NCBI GenBank assembly: GCA_003480725.1
Contig: QUJQ01000001.1
Span: forward strand, 372,001 to 436,000
Direction: 5' to 3'
Length of the DNA: 64,000 nt
Source: Clostridiaceae bacterium AM27-36LB
Lineage (GTDB): Bacteria > Bacillota > Clostridia > Lachnospirales > Lachnospiraceae
The notes below the pieces were generated by a model. That model had not been told where the DNA came from. It saw nothing but the letters and a program-made list of their open reading frames with translations, and did not search any database. This document shows positions 24,624 to 33,902 of the stretch, in pieces. How positions within the stretch are numbered: position 1 is the stretch's first letter; the number at the start of each line of letters is the position of its first letter. A program made the position numbers and the translations under genes.

Positions 24624-25583
24624 ATGAAAAAAGCAGAGATTGTAAAGAGCATGAATGGTTTTCTTAGTAAAACCAGTTTCCAGTTAAAGAAGCATAGTCC
24701 GGAGATTCTCGTTGTGGCTGGAGTTATCGGTGTGGTTACAAGCGCGGTAATGGCTTGTAAAGCAACGACAAAAGTGGGTGAAATTCTGGACAAGACAAAA
24801 GAAGATGTCGAAACAATTCATAAATGTGAAGCAGACGAATCCGTGAAGGAGCGGTATTCCAGCGAGGATGCCCAAAAAGATTTGGCGATTGTTTATGTTC
24901 AGACCGGTATGAAATTTGCCAAACTGTATGGGCCTTCCGTCATACTCGGTGCATTGTCAATCACCAGTATTTTGGCATCTAATAACATTCTTCGTAAGAG
25001 AAATGTAGCTCTAAGTGCGGCTTATGCAGCTATTGATAAAGGATTTAAAGAGTATCGCAGCCGTGTGATCGAACGATTTGGCGAAGAGGTTGACCGTGAA
25101 CTGAAATATAATCTCAAAGCCAAAAAGTTTGATGAAACGGTTATTGATGAAGAGACTGGAAAAGAGAAGAAAGTTAAGAAGAATGGTTTTGTGGTAAGTC
25201 CGGGGGATATCAGCGGTTATGCCAGATTCTTTGAAAAGTACACGCAGGATGAGGATGGAAATTCCATTCTTAATCCTCATTGGGAAAGCAACAATGAATA
25301 TAATCTGATGTTCATCAAAGCCCAAGAGCGTTATGCAAACGACTTGTTGAAAGCAAAGAAGCGCGTATTTCTGAATGAAGTCTATGAGATGCTTGGACTT
25401 CCGAGAACAAAAGCCGGCCAGATTGTTGGTTGGGTTTATAATCCGGAAAATTCTAAAGGAGATAATTACATTGATTTCGGTCTGTATTCTGATAATCTGA
25501 GTTATTCGGATTATGTCAATGGATTCGACCAGGCAATCCTTTTGGATTTTAATGTGGATGGGAACATCTGGGATTTGATGTGA
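24624..25583 (+). CDS. DUF6353-like membrane protein, paralogue 3
   Basis: 319 residues, longest of the three paralogues. KKHSPEILVVAGVIGVVTSAV and a second span GPSVILGALSITSILASNN are conserved; the cytosolic part carries an extra charged insertion (DETVIDEETGKEKKVKKNG). End motif KAGQIVGWVYNPENS corresponds to GDELGWNI in the others. Ends at a terminator. Confidence 0.65.
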   Translation: MKKAEIVKSMNGFLSKTSFQLKKHSPEILVVAGVIGVVTSAVMACKATTKVGEILDKTKEDVETIHKCEADESVKERYSSEDAQKDLAIVYVQTGMKFAKLYGPSVILGALSITSILASNNILRKRNVALSAAYAAIDKGFKEYRSRVIERFGEEVDRELKYNLKAKKFDETVIDEETGKEKKVKKNGFVVSPGDISGYARFFEKYTQDEDGNSILNPHWESNNEYNLMFIKAQERYANDLLKAKKRVFLNEVYEMLGLPRTKAGQIVGWVYNPENSKGDNYIDFGLYSDNLSYSDYVNGFDQAILLDFNVDGNIWDLM

Positions 25584-25596
25584 GAGATAAATTTAT

Positions 25597-25640
25597 AACT
25601 ATCCCTAGGAGTTATTACGATTCTTGGGGATAGTTTTTAT
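25597..25640 (+). terminator. Rho-independent terminator
   Basis: AACTATCCC (25597-25605) pairs with GGGATAGTT (25627-25635), followed by TTTAT-type tail. Ends the DUF6353 region. Confidence 0.75.
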
Positions 25641-25653
25641 TTGGGAGGAATTT

Positions 25654-26223
25654 ATGCGCAAGTTAATCAAAGTAATAGCGGTTCCGATCTTGTGTGGTAT
25701 CGTGATAGCATCTTCGTTCTTTGTATCTGAATTTCACTCAGAAGGGGAAGACGTTGTAGCAATACCTAGGGCCAGCGTTGTCGAAAAGACAGAACCGGTT
25801 ATTACAGTTTTGCAAGAGGAATCCATTCCAATTGCCACTGAGGAAATGGAGGGATTAGAAGAAGTTATACCGAAAATGTCGAGAGAAGATGTAGAGTTAA
25901 TCGCCCTAGTTACTATGGCAGAAGCCGAAGGTGAATGTGAAGAAGGAAAACGCCTTGTTATCGATACTATATTGAATCGGGTAGATTCCGAACATTTTCC
26001 CGATACGGTATATGAAGTGGTTTATCAACCGAATCAATTTTCATCTATGTGGAATGGTCGAGTGGACAGGTGCGAAGTCCGAGCGGATATTTGTGACCTT
26101 GTCTATGAGGAACTGGAGTCAAGGAGCAATTACGACGTTGTGTTCTTTACGGCAGGAGAATACAGTGCGTATGGCGTTCCGATGTTCCAAGTTGAAAATC
26201 ATTATTTTTCAAGGTATGAGTGA
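25654..26223 (+). CDS. Cell-wall hydrolase, SleB-like domain, membrane-anchored or secreted
   Basis: 189 residues from ATG 25654 (GGGAGGA upstream; an earlier in-frame start lies in the terminator). N-terminal hydrophobic helix (VIAVPILCGIVIASSFFV), a linker and a Hydrolase_2 domain: LVTMAEAEGECEEGKRLVID, ILNRVDSEHFPDTVYEVV, QPNQFSSMWNGRVDR. The glutamate in AEAEGE is the expected catalytic residue. A wall hydrolase in the early region is unusual; it might help entry-related repair or superinfection exclusion (inference). The true endolysin is at 59273. Confidence 0.75.
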   Translation: MRKLIKVIAVPILCGIVIASSFFVSEFHSEGEDVVAIPRASVVEKTEPVITVLQEESIPIATEEMEGLEEVIPKMSREDVELIALVTMAEAEGECEEGKRLVIDTILNRVDSEHFPDTVYEVVYQPNQFSSMWNGRVDRCEVRADICDLVYEELESRSNYDVVFFTAGEYSAYGVPMFQVENHYFSRYE

Positions 26224-26239
26224 AGAAAGGAGAATCATC

Positions 26240-26341
26240 ATGCGTAATCTTTTAGCATTTGTGTCTTATACACTGGCGGCAATGTCCGGTATCTGCTTTG
26301 TTGGTGGAATCGCAATTCTATCAACGGGAAGGGAGCATTGA
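26240..26341 (+). CDS. 33-residue membrane peptide
   Basis: Single hydrophobic helix LLAFVSYTLAAMSGICFVGGIAIL with short charged ends. AAAGGAG 9 bases before the ATG. Next gene begins one base after its stop, so it is likely translated. Confidence 0.55.
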   Translation: MRNLLAFVSYTLAAMSGICFVGGIAILSTGREH

Positions 26342-26342
26342 T

Positions 26343-26507
26343 ATGGACGGTCTGGAGAATGTGATATCGGTACTGGACTATGTTCTGGATACTAAGAGAA
26401 AAAGACATATTATGGGAGGCATTCTGTTGAGTGTCTCCTTTCTTTTTGGCGGTTTGGCAATAACCGTAATGACAATTAAAAACGAGGAGGAAGAGGATGA
26501 GCAGTAA
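26343..26507 (+). CDS. 54-residue membrane protein, conserved in phages
   Basis: MDGLENVISVLDYVLDTKRK, one transmembrane helix (HIMGGILLSVSFLFGGLAIT) and an acidic tail. I recall this small protein from related gut prophages. Overlaps the next gene by 11 bases. Confidence 0.6.
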   Translation: MDGLENVISVLDYVLDTKRKRHIMGGILLSVSFLFGGLAITVMTIKNEEEEDEQ

Positions 26508-27111
26508 AGGATTGACTTTCCTTGCTTTTATTGCTGGAGCGGGGATTGGTTCTGTATGTACATGGCAACTGCTGAAACGGAAATATGAGCTGATCGCTCA
26601 GGAAGAAATCGACTCCGTAAAAGCAGCTTATGCCGAAAGAGAAAGCGTAGAGAAAGCGGGAAAGAGTTTTGTGAAGGGTTTTCGTGATGGCCTTAAAGTA
26701 GCGGAAGATAGAACTCCGAAGGATGTAGACGACATGGATTTCAAAAAGTACGCGTCTATCATTCAGAAAGAGGGCTATACGGATTATTCCAAAACGGTTG
26801 AGGAAAAGAAAGGAGAGGCGTTTGTGGAAAAACCTTATGTCATCTCGCCAGAGGAATTTGGCGAATTTGAAGAGTATGAAAAAATCAGCCTCACTTACTA
26901 TGCAGACGAAGTTCTGGCTGACGAGAATGATGAAGAGGTAGACGATGTGGAGGAAATTGTCGGTAAGGGCTCTCTGAATCATTTCGGGGAATATGAAGAC
27001 GACTCTGTGTTTGTCCGAAATGACCGGTTAAAGTGCGATTATGAAATCCTGCTTGACCAGAGAAACTATTCCGATGTTGTAAAAACGATGCCACATCGAA
27101 TGGAGGAGTAA
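26497..27111 (+). CDS. Membrane-anchored acidic protein, unknown
   Basis: 204 residues. N-terminal helix (LTFLAFIAGAGIGSVCTW), a KYELIAQEEIDSVKAAY coiled segment and a long acidic region ending in conserved-looking FVRNDRLKCDYEILLDQRNY. Function unknown. TAATGA overlap with the following gene. Confidence 0.6.
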   Translation: MSSKGLTFLAFIAGAGIGSVCTWQLLKRKYELIAQEEIDSVKAAYAERESVEKAGKSFVKGFRDGLKVAEDRTPKDVDDMDFKKYASIIQKEGYTDYSKTVEEKKGEAFVEKPYVISPEEFGEFEEYEKISLTYYADEVLADENDEEVDDVEEIVGKGSLNHFGEYEDDSVFVRNDRLKCDYEILLDQRNYSDVVKTMPHRMEE

Positions 27112-27659
27112 TGACAAAGAACGAGCTTAATGATGCATATTTTAACTGGATGTATCAGCTTGTATTTGATGGGAGATATTCAAAGAGATTATCGTATCAA
27201 AAGCTTTTAAGAGAGCTGCATCGAATCGAATTTACTTACAGTATTCCGATGGATGGAAATCGGGCGGAAGATGGAGTGGATTTAAGGTATCGGTTTGGTT
27301 ATGAAAACGGATACAGCAGCTCTATGGTTTCCACCTATTTGGATAATCGGACTTGCAGTGTGCTGGAAATGATGATCGCGCTTGCGATTCGGTGTGAAGA
27401 ACATATTATGGATGATCCAGACATTGGAAACCGAACTGGACAGTGGTTTTGGAATATGATTGTCAATCTTGGGCTGGGTTCTATGAATGATTCCAAGTTT
27501 GACAGAGATTATGTCGAGGACATTGTCCAGAAGTTTCTGGATCGGAAATATAGCCGTAATGGTGACGGAGGACTGTTTACCGTAAATCGCAGCCGATACG
27601 ATTTGAGATCTGTTGAAATCTGGTATCAGATGTGCTGGTACTTGGACGAAAATACTTAG
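27111..27659 (+). CDS. Conserved phage protein, unknown
   Basis: 182 residues, soluble, helical, aromatic-rich (YFNWMYQLVF, RTGQWFWNMIVNLGLGSMN, VEIWYQMCWYL). Recalled from gut phages as a hypothetical protein. No catalytic motif seen. Confidence 0.6.
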   Translation: MTKNELNDAYFNWMYQLVFDGRYSKRLSYQKLLRELHRIEFTYSIPMDGNRAEDGVDLRYRFGYENGYSSSMVSTYLDNRTCSVLEMMIALAIRCEEHIMDDPDIGNRTGQWFWNMIVNLGLGSMNDSKFDRDYVEDIVQKFLDRKYSRNGDGGLFTVNRSRYDLRSVEIWYQMCWYLDENT

Positions 27660-27673
27660 AAGGAGAGATTGCC

Positions 27674-27886
27674 ATGGGTCACAGTGAAGTAATGAAGTGG
27701 TTTGAGAGTTATTTTCCCGATTTTTCAGGAGAGCGGATTGATATGTGGTTTCCAAATGGAAGGAACAGTATCCGTATCCGCCAGAAAAATGGCCAAGAAT
27801 TTATATTCACTTATCACGGTCAGAAAGATTGGAAATTTGAAACGATTACTAGCTTTCTGAATGGAATGAAGGGAGAAAAAAAGTAA
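27674..27886 (+). CDS. Small conserved phage protein
   Basis: 70 residues from ATG 27674 (AAGGAGAG upstream). Alpha/beta with SEVMKWFESYFPDFSGERIDMWFP. Unknown function. Confidence 0.55.
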   Translation: MGHSEVMKWFESYFPDFSGERIDMWFPNGRNSIRIRQKNGQEFIFTYHGQKDWKFETITSFLNGMKGEKK

Positions 27887-27887
27887 A

Positions 27888-28121
27888 ATGTGCGAGGTTA
27901 TGAATTATATTTTTGGAAGTCTTAGCAGCTCGGAAACAGCGATCCGGTCTATCCGGAAATCCATGAATAAACAGGCACGTTATAATCGGAAATTAAGTAC
28001 GCTTGTTCTTATCGTAACGGTTAATCTGGTTCTCCTGGAACTGGATCGAGTAGAGCAGAAAAAGAGAATCGAGAAATTGGAATCAACAATAGAGGAAATG
28101 AAGTGCGATAAAGGAGAGTAA
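27888..28121 (+). CDS. Small membrane protein with coiled-coil tail
   Basis: 77 residues, basic N-terminal part, transmembrane helix (LSTLVLIVTVNLVLLELD) and a C-terminal coiled coil (KKRIEKLESTIEEMKC). Directly precedes the replication polyprotein gene, whose ribosome binding site overlaps its last codons. Confidence 0.55.
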   Translation: MCEVMNYIFGSLSSSETAIRSIRKSMNKQARYNRKLSTLVLIVTVNLVLLELDRVEQKKRIEKLESTIEEMKCDKGE

Positions 28122-28129
28122 AAAATGAG

Positions 28130-31100
28130 ATGATCGACTTTTTGATGATTTCTACACGTAGTACAAAGCGTGGTGTAATTGAAATCTATCCGAAGTTCAT
28201 TATTAAGAAAAGCTCCGATCTGATGATTCGAGGTGGTGACTTCTACGCTATCTGGATTGAGGAACGAGGTTTATGGTCTACAGATGAACAGGACGCTTTA
28301 CAACTTATCGACCGTGAACTGGATAGGTACGCAGAAGAAAGCCGCCAGCGCTTTGACTCTGAAATAAAAGTTCTTCACATGTGGGATGCAGAGTCTGGAA
28401 TGATTGATTCCTGGCACAAATATTGTCAGAAACAAATGCGGGATTCTTTCCACATGCTGGATGACAAATTGATATTCTCCAACACAAAAACCGATAAAAA
28501 AGATTACGCCAGTAAAAAGCTGAAATATCCGCTTGAAGCTGGTGATTTGTCTGCTTATGACCAATTGATGTCTACTCTGTACTCTGAGGCTGAGCGACAG
28601 AAAATTGAATGGGCTATCGGTTCTGTGGCATGTGGAGAATCGAAAAAACTGCAAAAATTTATGGTTCTGTATGGAGCTGCCGGAACAGGTAAATCCACAG
28701 TTCTCAATATTATTCAGCAGCTCTTTGAAGGGTATTATTCGGTCTTTGACGCAAAAGCTCTGGGGTCGTCCAGTAATTCTTTTGCATTGGAGGCATTCAA
28801 GAGTAATCCGCTTGTTGCGATCCAGCATGATGGCGATTTGTCAAGAATTGAGGATAATACCAGGTTAAACAGCTTGGTGTCCCATGAGCTGATGACCGTA
28901 AATGAGAAGTTCAAATCGACTTACTCCAACCGATTCAAATGTTTTTTGTTCATGGGTACCAACAAGCCGGTAAAGATTACAGATGCAAAATCTGGTTTGA
29001 TTCGACGACTGATTGACGTATCTCCTTCAGGAAATAAGCTGAGCCCGAAGGAATACAAAGCAATTATGAAACAGATTGAATTCGAACTGGGAGCGATTGC
29101 ATATCACTGCCGGGAAATCTATCTAAACAATCCCGGTCTGTATGATGACTATATTCCCATTGCAATGCTGGGCGCATCCAATGATTTCTATAACTTCATC
29201 ATTGATTCCTACCATGTATTCAAACGGGAAAACGGCACGACTTTGAAAGCTGCCTGGGAGATGTATAAGACCTATTGTGATGAAGCCAAAGTAGGCTATC
29301 CATTTTCTCAGAGAATTTTTAAGGAAGAACTGAAGAACTATTTCCATGACTACAAAGAGCGATTCAACATGGAGGACGGTTCGAGAGTACGAAGTTATTA
29401 TATCGGATTCCGGACTGAAAAATTTGAAGAGGAAATGGTTGCTGAAAAGCCGGAAGAGAAGCCTTCATTATTGCAGTTTAATACTGCCAAATCCATTTTC
29501 GATCAGGTATGTTCCGATTGTCCATCGCAGTATGCAACAGACAAAGAAACACCTTCCATGAAATGGAACAAGGTAAAAACGAAGCTATCGGATTTGGATA
29601 CTTCTAAAATCCACTATGTTAAAGTCCCGGAAAACCACATCGTAATTGATTTCGATATTCCAAATAAGGAAGGGAACAAATCCTTCGAACGGAATGTAGA
29701 AGAAGCAAGCAAGTGGCCGGCGACTTATGCAGAGCTAAGCAAAAGCGGAAAGGGGGTTCATCTTCATTATATTTATACGGGAGATGTGAAAAAACTGAGT
29801 CGTATTTATGACGACCACATCGAAGTGAAAGTGTTCACGGGTAAAAGCTCATTACGAAGAAAACTTACAAAGTGTAATGATTTGCCCATCGCAACGATTA
29901 GCTCTGGTTTACCGACGAAAGGAGAAGATAAAATGGTAAATTTTGAAGCGATTAAAAGCGAGAAAGGGCTTAGAACACTAATCAAGAGAAATCTGAATAA
30001 AGAAATCCATCCGGGTACTAAGCCCAGTATCGACTTTATCTACAAAATACTGGAGGACGCATATTCCAGCGATTTGAGTTATGACGTGACGGACATGCGG
30101 AATGCGGTTTTAGCATTTGCTGCGAATAGTACGCATCAGGCCGAATACTGTATCAAGCTGGTTAATAAGATGCAGTTTAAATCAGCAGACCCTTCCACAG
30201 CGGGGAGAAACGAAGAAGCAAAGTTGGTATTTTACGATATTGAGGTATTTCCAAATCTGTTCCTTGTAAACTGGAAAATCGAGGGCGAAGGAAAGCCTGT
30301 GGTGCGTATGATTAACCCGACTCCAACGGAGATTGAGGAATTGATGCGATTCCGGTTGGTCGGGTTTAACTGTCGGCGATATGATAATCATATTCTGTAT
30401 GCAAGACTCATGGGTTATACAAACGAGCAGCTTTATAACCTCTCACAAAAAATTATCAGTGGAAGTCCGAATTGTTTCTTTGGAGAAGCCTACAATGTTT
30501 CCTATACGGATGTGTATGACTTTGCATCTGCCGGAAATAAAAAGAGCTTGAAGAAGCTGGAAATTGAGATGGGAATCCATCATCAGGAGCTTGGGCTTCC
30601 TTGGGATCAACCGGTTCCAGAAGAAATGTGGACGAAAGTTGCCGAGTATTGTGATAACGATGTAATTGCAACCGAAGCGGCATTCCATTATCTGAAAGCT
30701 GATTGGACAGCTCGACAGATTCTGGCGGATTTGGCTGGAATGACAGTGAATGATACGACCAATACGCTTACCCAGAAGATTATATTTGGAAACGAGCGGA
30801 AACCACAGGATCAGTTCAATTACCGAAATCTGGCAGAGCCAGTGCATCACCTTGATGAAGAAACCTATTCCTTCTTGGCCGAAGCGTGTCCCGAAATGAT
30901 GGCGCAAACGCATGGCGATGAAGGAAGTCTCTTACCATATTTTCCTGGATACAAGTATGAGAATGGAAAATCGACATATCGAGGAGAAGAAGTTGGAGAA
31001 GGCGGTTATGTCTATGCAGAACCTGGTATGTACGGAAATGTGGCATTGCTGGATATTTCCTCTATGCATCCTCATAGTGCAATTGCAGAAGTTCTGTTCG

Positions 31101-32230
31101 GTGTGAAATTTACGAGAGCCTTCCGTGACATTGTGGAAGGACGAGTCAGCATCAAACACGAAGCTTGGGACGAAGTCAATCATATGCTGGATGGGAAGTT
31201 GACACCATATATCCAGAAGGTCATTGACGGAGAGATGACAGCGAAGGATTTGGCAAATGCTTTGAAGACGGCAATCAACTCGGTATATGGTCTGACTTCT
31301 GCTAACTTCGAGAATCCGTTCCGTGATCCGAGAAACAAAGATAATATTGTAGCCAAACGAGGAGCTCTGTTCATGATTAACCTTAAACACGAGGTACAGG
31401 AACGGGGCTTTACTGTTGCTCACATTAAGACGGACTCTATCAAGATTCCTGATGCGACACCGGAGATTATCCAGTTTGTTATGGATTACGGAAAGCGATA
31501 TGGTTACACCTTTGAGCATGAGGCTACATACGACCGGATGTGCCTTGTAAATGACGCCGTCTATATCGCCAAGTATAAAGACGGAAAATGGACAGCCACA
31601 GGAACTCAGTTCCAGATTCCGTATGTCTTCAAGAAACTTTTCAGCGGCGAAGAAATTGCCTTTGAAGATGTGTGTGAAACCAAGTCGGTAAGCAGCGCTT
31701 TATATTTGGATATGAATGAGAAACTTCCGCGGCTTACAACCGAGGAAGAAAGGGAATTAAATGCCATCGACAAGGCTTGGAATAGTCAGGCTGGAGGGAA
31801 ATCTCTTGAAGATGTCGCATCTAAATACGGATATACATACGAAGAAATAGGAGCAAGATACAGCGAGCTTTGTAAAAAAGACGAGGCGACTCACAATTAT
31901 ATTTTCATTGGACGAGTTGGTCAGTTCTGTCCGATTAAATCGGGGGCTGGTGGCGGATTGCTCATGAGAGAAAAGGACGGACGATATTATGCTGCCACTG
32001 GGTCAAAGGGCTATCGGTGGTTAGAGTCTGAGATGGTAAAGGAACTCTCTAAAGAGGATTCCGTTGATCGTTCTTATTATGACAAGCTTGTAGACGATGC
32101 AGTGGAAACCATATCCAAATATGGTGACTTTGAATGGTTCATATCCGATGATCCTTATATTCCCAAACCTAAGCTTGAGGATTTTATGAACATTCCAGAA
32201 GACGCTGATGAGGAAATACCATTTAATTAA
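28130..32230 (+). CDS. Replication polyprotein: SF3 helicase + primase-like domain + family B DNA polymerase
   Basis: 1366 residues. Domain 1 (about 150-400) is a D5/SF3-type helicase: Walker [10 protein letters not shown] (182-190), Walker [10 protein letters not shown] and sensor MGTNKP. Domain 2 (about 455-590) has an archaeo-eukaryotic-primase-like triad: IDFDIP near 507, SGKGVHLHY near 539-547 and [10 protein letters not shown] near 564. Domain 3 (602-1366) is a family B polymerase with exonuclease motifs YDIEVF (702), GFNCRRYDN and YCDNDVIAT (840), then motif [10 protein letters not shown] (975), motif [10 protein letters not shown] (1046) and motif C KTDS (1100). An internal ribosome site and in-frame ATG (29933) could give the polymerase alone. 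The start at 28130 follows a 2-codon ATG-AGA-TGA frame at 28125. Tail EEIPFN resembles SSB tails. Confidence 0.88.
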   Translation: MIDFLMISTRSTKRGVIEIYPKFIIKKSSDLMIRGGDFYAIWIEERGLWSTDEQDALQLIDRELDRYAEESRQRFDSEIKVLHMWDAESGMIDSWHKYCQKQMRDSFHMLDDKLIFSNTKTDKKDYASKKLKYPLEAGDLSAYDQLMSTLYSEAERQKIEWAIGSVACGESKKLQKFMVLYGAAGTGKSTVLNIIQQLFEGYYSVFDAKALGSSSNSFALEAFKSNPLVAIQHDGDLSRIEDNTRLNSLVSHELMTVNEKFKSTYSNRFKCFLFMGTNKPVKITDAKSGLIRRLIDVSPSGNKLSPKEYKAIMKQIEFELGAIAYHCREIYLNNPGLYDDYIPIAMLGASNDFYNFIIDSYHVFKRENGTTLKAAWEMYKTYCDEAKVGYPFSQRIFKEELKNYFHDYKERFNMEDGSRVRSYYIGFRTEKFEEEMVAEKPEEKPSLLQFNTAKSIFDQVCSDCPSQYATDKETPSMKWNKVKTKLSDLDTSKIHYVKVPENHIVIDFDIPNKEGNKSFERNVEEASKWPATYAELSKSGKGVHLHYIYTGDVKKLSRIYDDHIEVKVFTGKSSLRRKLTKCNDLPIATISSGLPTKGEDKMVNFEAIKSEKGLRTLIKRNLNKEIHPGTKPSIDFIYKILEDAYSSDLSYDVTDMRNAVLAFAANSTHQAEYCIKLVNKMQFKSADPSTAGRNEEAKLVFYDIEVFPNLFLVNWKIEGEGKPVVRMINPTPTEIEELMRFRLVGFNCRRYDNHILYARLMGYTNEQLYNLSQKIISGSPNCFFGEAYNVSYTDVYDFASAGNKKSLKKLEIEMGIHHQELGLPWDQPVPEEMWTKVAEYCDNDVIATEAAFHYLKADWTARQILADLAGMTVNDTTNTLTQKIIFGNERKPQDQFNYRNLAEPVHHLDEETYSFLAEACPEMMAQTHGDEGSLLPYFPGYKYENGKSTYRGEEVGEGGYVYAEPGMYGNVALLDISSMHPHSAIAEVLFGVKFTRAFRDIVEGRVSIKHEAWDEVNHMLDGKLTPYIQKVIDGEMTAKDLANALKTAINSVYGLTSANFENPFRDPRNKDNIVAKRGALFMINLKHEVQERGFTVAHIKTDSIKIPDATPEIIQFVMDYGKRYGYTFEHEATYDRMCLVNDAVYIAKYKDGKWTATGTQFQIPYVFKKLFSGEEIAFEDVCETKSVSSALYLDMNEKLPRLTTEEERELNAIDKAWNSQAGGKSLEDVASKYGYTYEEIGARYSELCKKDEATHNYIFIGRVGQFCPIKSGAGGGLLMREKDGRYYAATGSKGYRWLESEMVKELSKEDSVDRSYYDKLVDDAVETISKYGDFEWFISDDPYIPKPKLEDFMNIPEDADEEIPFN
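29918..29935 (+). promoter_or_regulatory. Internal ribosome binding site and ATG inside the polyprotein gene
   Basis: AAAGGAG at 29918-29924, 8 bases, then ATG at 29933, in frame with the polyprotein and exactly at the junction between primase-like and polymerase domains. Quality equals that of normal genes around it. Confidence 0.65.
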
Positions 32231-32249
32231 AGAAAAGGAGAAGTATATC

Positions 32250-32735
32250 ATGGCTTACAAAAATGTACCCAATATCATTATTGAAAACGCAAGAATTATT
32301 TTTCGAAACTTCCGAGGCGAAGAGTCTAAATACAATCGGGCTGGAAATCGGAATTTCTGTGTCATCATCGAAGATCCGGAGCAGGCGGAGAAACTCTCCA
32401 ATGATGGATGGAATGTAAGAGCGCTGGCTCCGAGAGACGAGGACGAAGAGCCGAAACATTATATCCAGGTGGCAGTCAGCTTTGAGAATATCCCGCCTAA
32501 GGTGTATATGATTACCAGAAAGACAAAAACACCGTTGGATGATGAATCCATTTCCACTTTGGACTATGCGGAGATTCGGAAGGTTGATTTGACGATTCGG
32601 CCGTATTCTTGGGACGTGAACGGTAAGAGCGGTATTAAGGCTTATCTGAAAACGATGTATGTCACCATCGAAGAGGATGAGTTTGCTGAGAAGTATGCGG
32701 AGGAAGAAGGGCCGGAAGAGGTCCCATTCCACTGA
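32250..32735 (+). CDS. Single-stranded DNA-binding-like replication protein
   Basis: 162 residues from ATG 32250 (AAAAGGAG upstream). Beta-rich start ([19 protein letters not shown]), and an acidic C-terminal tail [10 protein letters not shown] that resembles the DDDIPF tail of bacterial SSB. Position right behind the polymerase supports an SSB-like role. Family not named with certainty. Confidence 0.65.
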   Translation: MAYKNVPNIIIENARIIFRNFRGEESKYNRAGNRNFCVIIEDPEQAEKLSNDGWNVRALAPRDEDEEPKHYIQVAVSFENIPPKVYMITRKTKTPLDDESISTLDYAEIRKVDLTIRPYSWDVNGKSGIKAYLKTMYVTIEEDEFAEKYAEEEGPEEVPFH

Positions 32736-32827
32736 TGAGCGACAAATAGGGTGCCTGATATTGCCAGCAAGGTAAATGTCCTAAGGCTAGAGGAAACAGC
32801 CCTATATTTCTGCGAAAGGAGAAAGTT

Positions 32828-33715
32828 ATGGCATTTTGGAATCGGAAAAAGAAGCGAACCACAGCGAAACCGAAGATCAATGCTTCTATTTCCAAGGTCG
32901 AAAAACCAAAGAAAATATCAGAGAAGCACGACTTTGTAGTTCATAAAGAGGAACATCAAGTAAGCTTATCACCGAAGCCGAAAATGAAAAATCTTCCCAC
33001 TTTCAAACCCGACAGATATGAGAAAGAATTTATGAACATCTTTCGTCAACTTGTTTCAGAAAAAAACAGACCGTGGGATATTTGGAAAGACTTTATTGTT
33101 ATGTCGGCTTGTTCTATATCAAATTCTGTGGACAAATCTCAATATGATAAGCGAGAGAAACGATACTTGGATATCATTCGCCATTACAGTAAGTCAAAAC
33201 AGGAACTTTTTCCACAGTTGTTTGCAAATCTGGTCATGTCTTTAGAAATGAATCCGGAGCAGGATTTTTTAGGAAAGATGTACATGAGCTTAAATCTTGG
33301 CTACGATGAGTTGAAACAAATATTTACTCCTTATGACATGTGTCGGCTTATGGCAAAAATCACCATTACGGATGTAACTGAGAAAGTAAGGAAAGATGGC
33401 TATATTACCATCAACGATCCATGTTGCGGAGCGGGAGCCAACTTGATTGCTGCTATTCACGAAGCACGAAAGCAATTAGAAAAAGAAAATTATAATTATC
33501 AAAACCATTTATTAGTTTCCGGACAAGACATTGAAGAAGTTCCAGCTTTGATGTGCTATATTCAACTTTCTCTTCTAGGAATTGCTGGATATTTTAAAGT
33601 TGGAAATTCTTTGACCAAACCAATGACTATGGCTGATGATTTGAAGAATTACTGGTTTACACCTATATATTTTTCAGATGTGTGGACTATGAGAAGATTA
33701 TTTCACAGTATATGA
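32828..33715 (+). CDS. N6-adenine methylase-like protein lacking the catalytic NPPY motif
   Basis: 295 residues. Basic N-terminal 60 residues, then an HsdM-like fold with helical FTPYDMCRLMAKI and SAM-binding motif NDPCCGAGANLI. QDIEEVPALMCYIQLSLLGI follows as in N-6 methylases, but the expected (D/N)PP(Y/F) catalytic motif is missing and the protein ends soon after NYWFTPIYFSDVW. May bind SAM or DNA without methylating. No broken reading frame seen; similar endings recalled in related phages. Confidence 0.65.
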   Translation: MAFWNRKKKRTTAKPKINASISKVEKPKKISEKHDFVVHKEEHQVSLSPKPKMKNLPTFKPDRYEKEFMNIFRQLVSEKNRPWDIWKDFIVMSACSISNSVDKSQYDKREKRYLDIIRHYSKSKQELFPQLFANLVMSLEMNPEQDFLGKMYMSLNLGYDELKQIFTPYDMCRLMAKITITDVTEKVRKDGYITINDPCCGAGANLIAAIHEARKQLEKENYNYQNHLLVSGQDIEEVPALMCYIQLSLLGIAGYFKVGNSLTKPMTMADDLKNYWFTPIYFSDVWTMRRLFHSI

Positions 33716-33737
33716 AAGTTTATGAGGAGGGATAAGC

Positions 33738-33902
33738 GTGAATGAACGATTGAAAGCATTAGAAAAAGAGCTGGATAGTCTGTTAAATATGGCCCCCATA
33801 GAAGATGACTGCACGAAGAATGAAAACGAGATGTATTCGGATATGGCGAACCTGAAAAACAGCATAACAGCGGTTCTTGAGGAGCAACGGAATGGCCGTT
33901 GA
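33738..33902 (+). CDS. Small coiled-coil protein before the helicase
   Basis: 54 residues from a GTG (GAGGAGG at 33724-33730). NERLKALEKELDSLLNMA and a second helix MYSDMANLKNSITAVLEEQ suggest a helical hairpin. Its last codons overlap the helicase start, so translation is coupled. Confidence 0.55.
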   Translation: MNERLKALEKELDSLLNMAPIEDDCTKNENEMYSDMANLKNSITAVLEEQRNGR

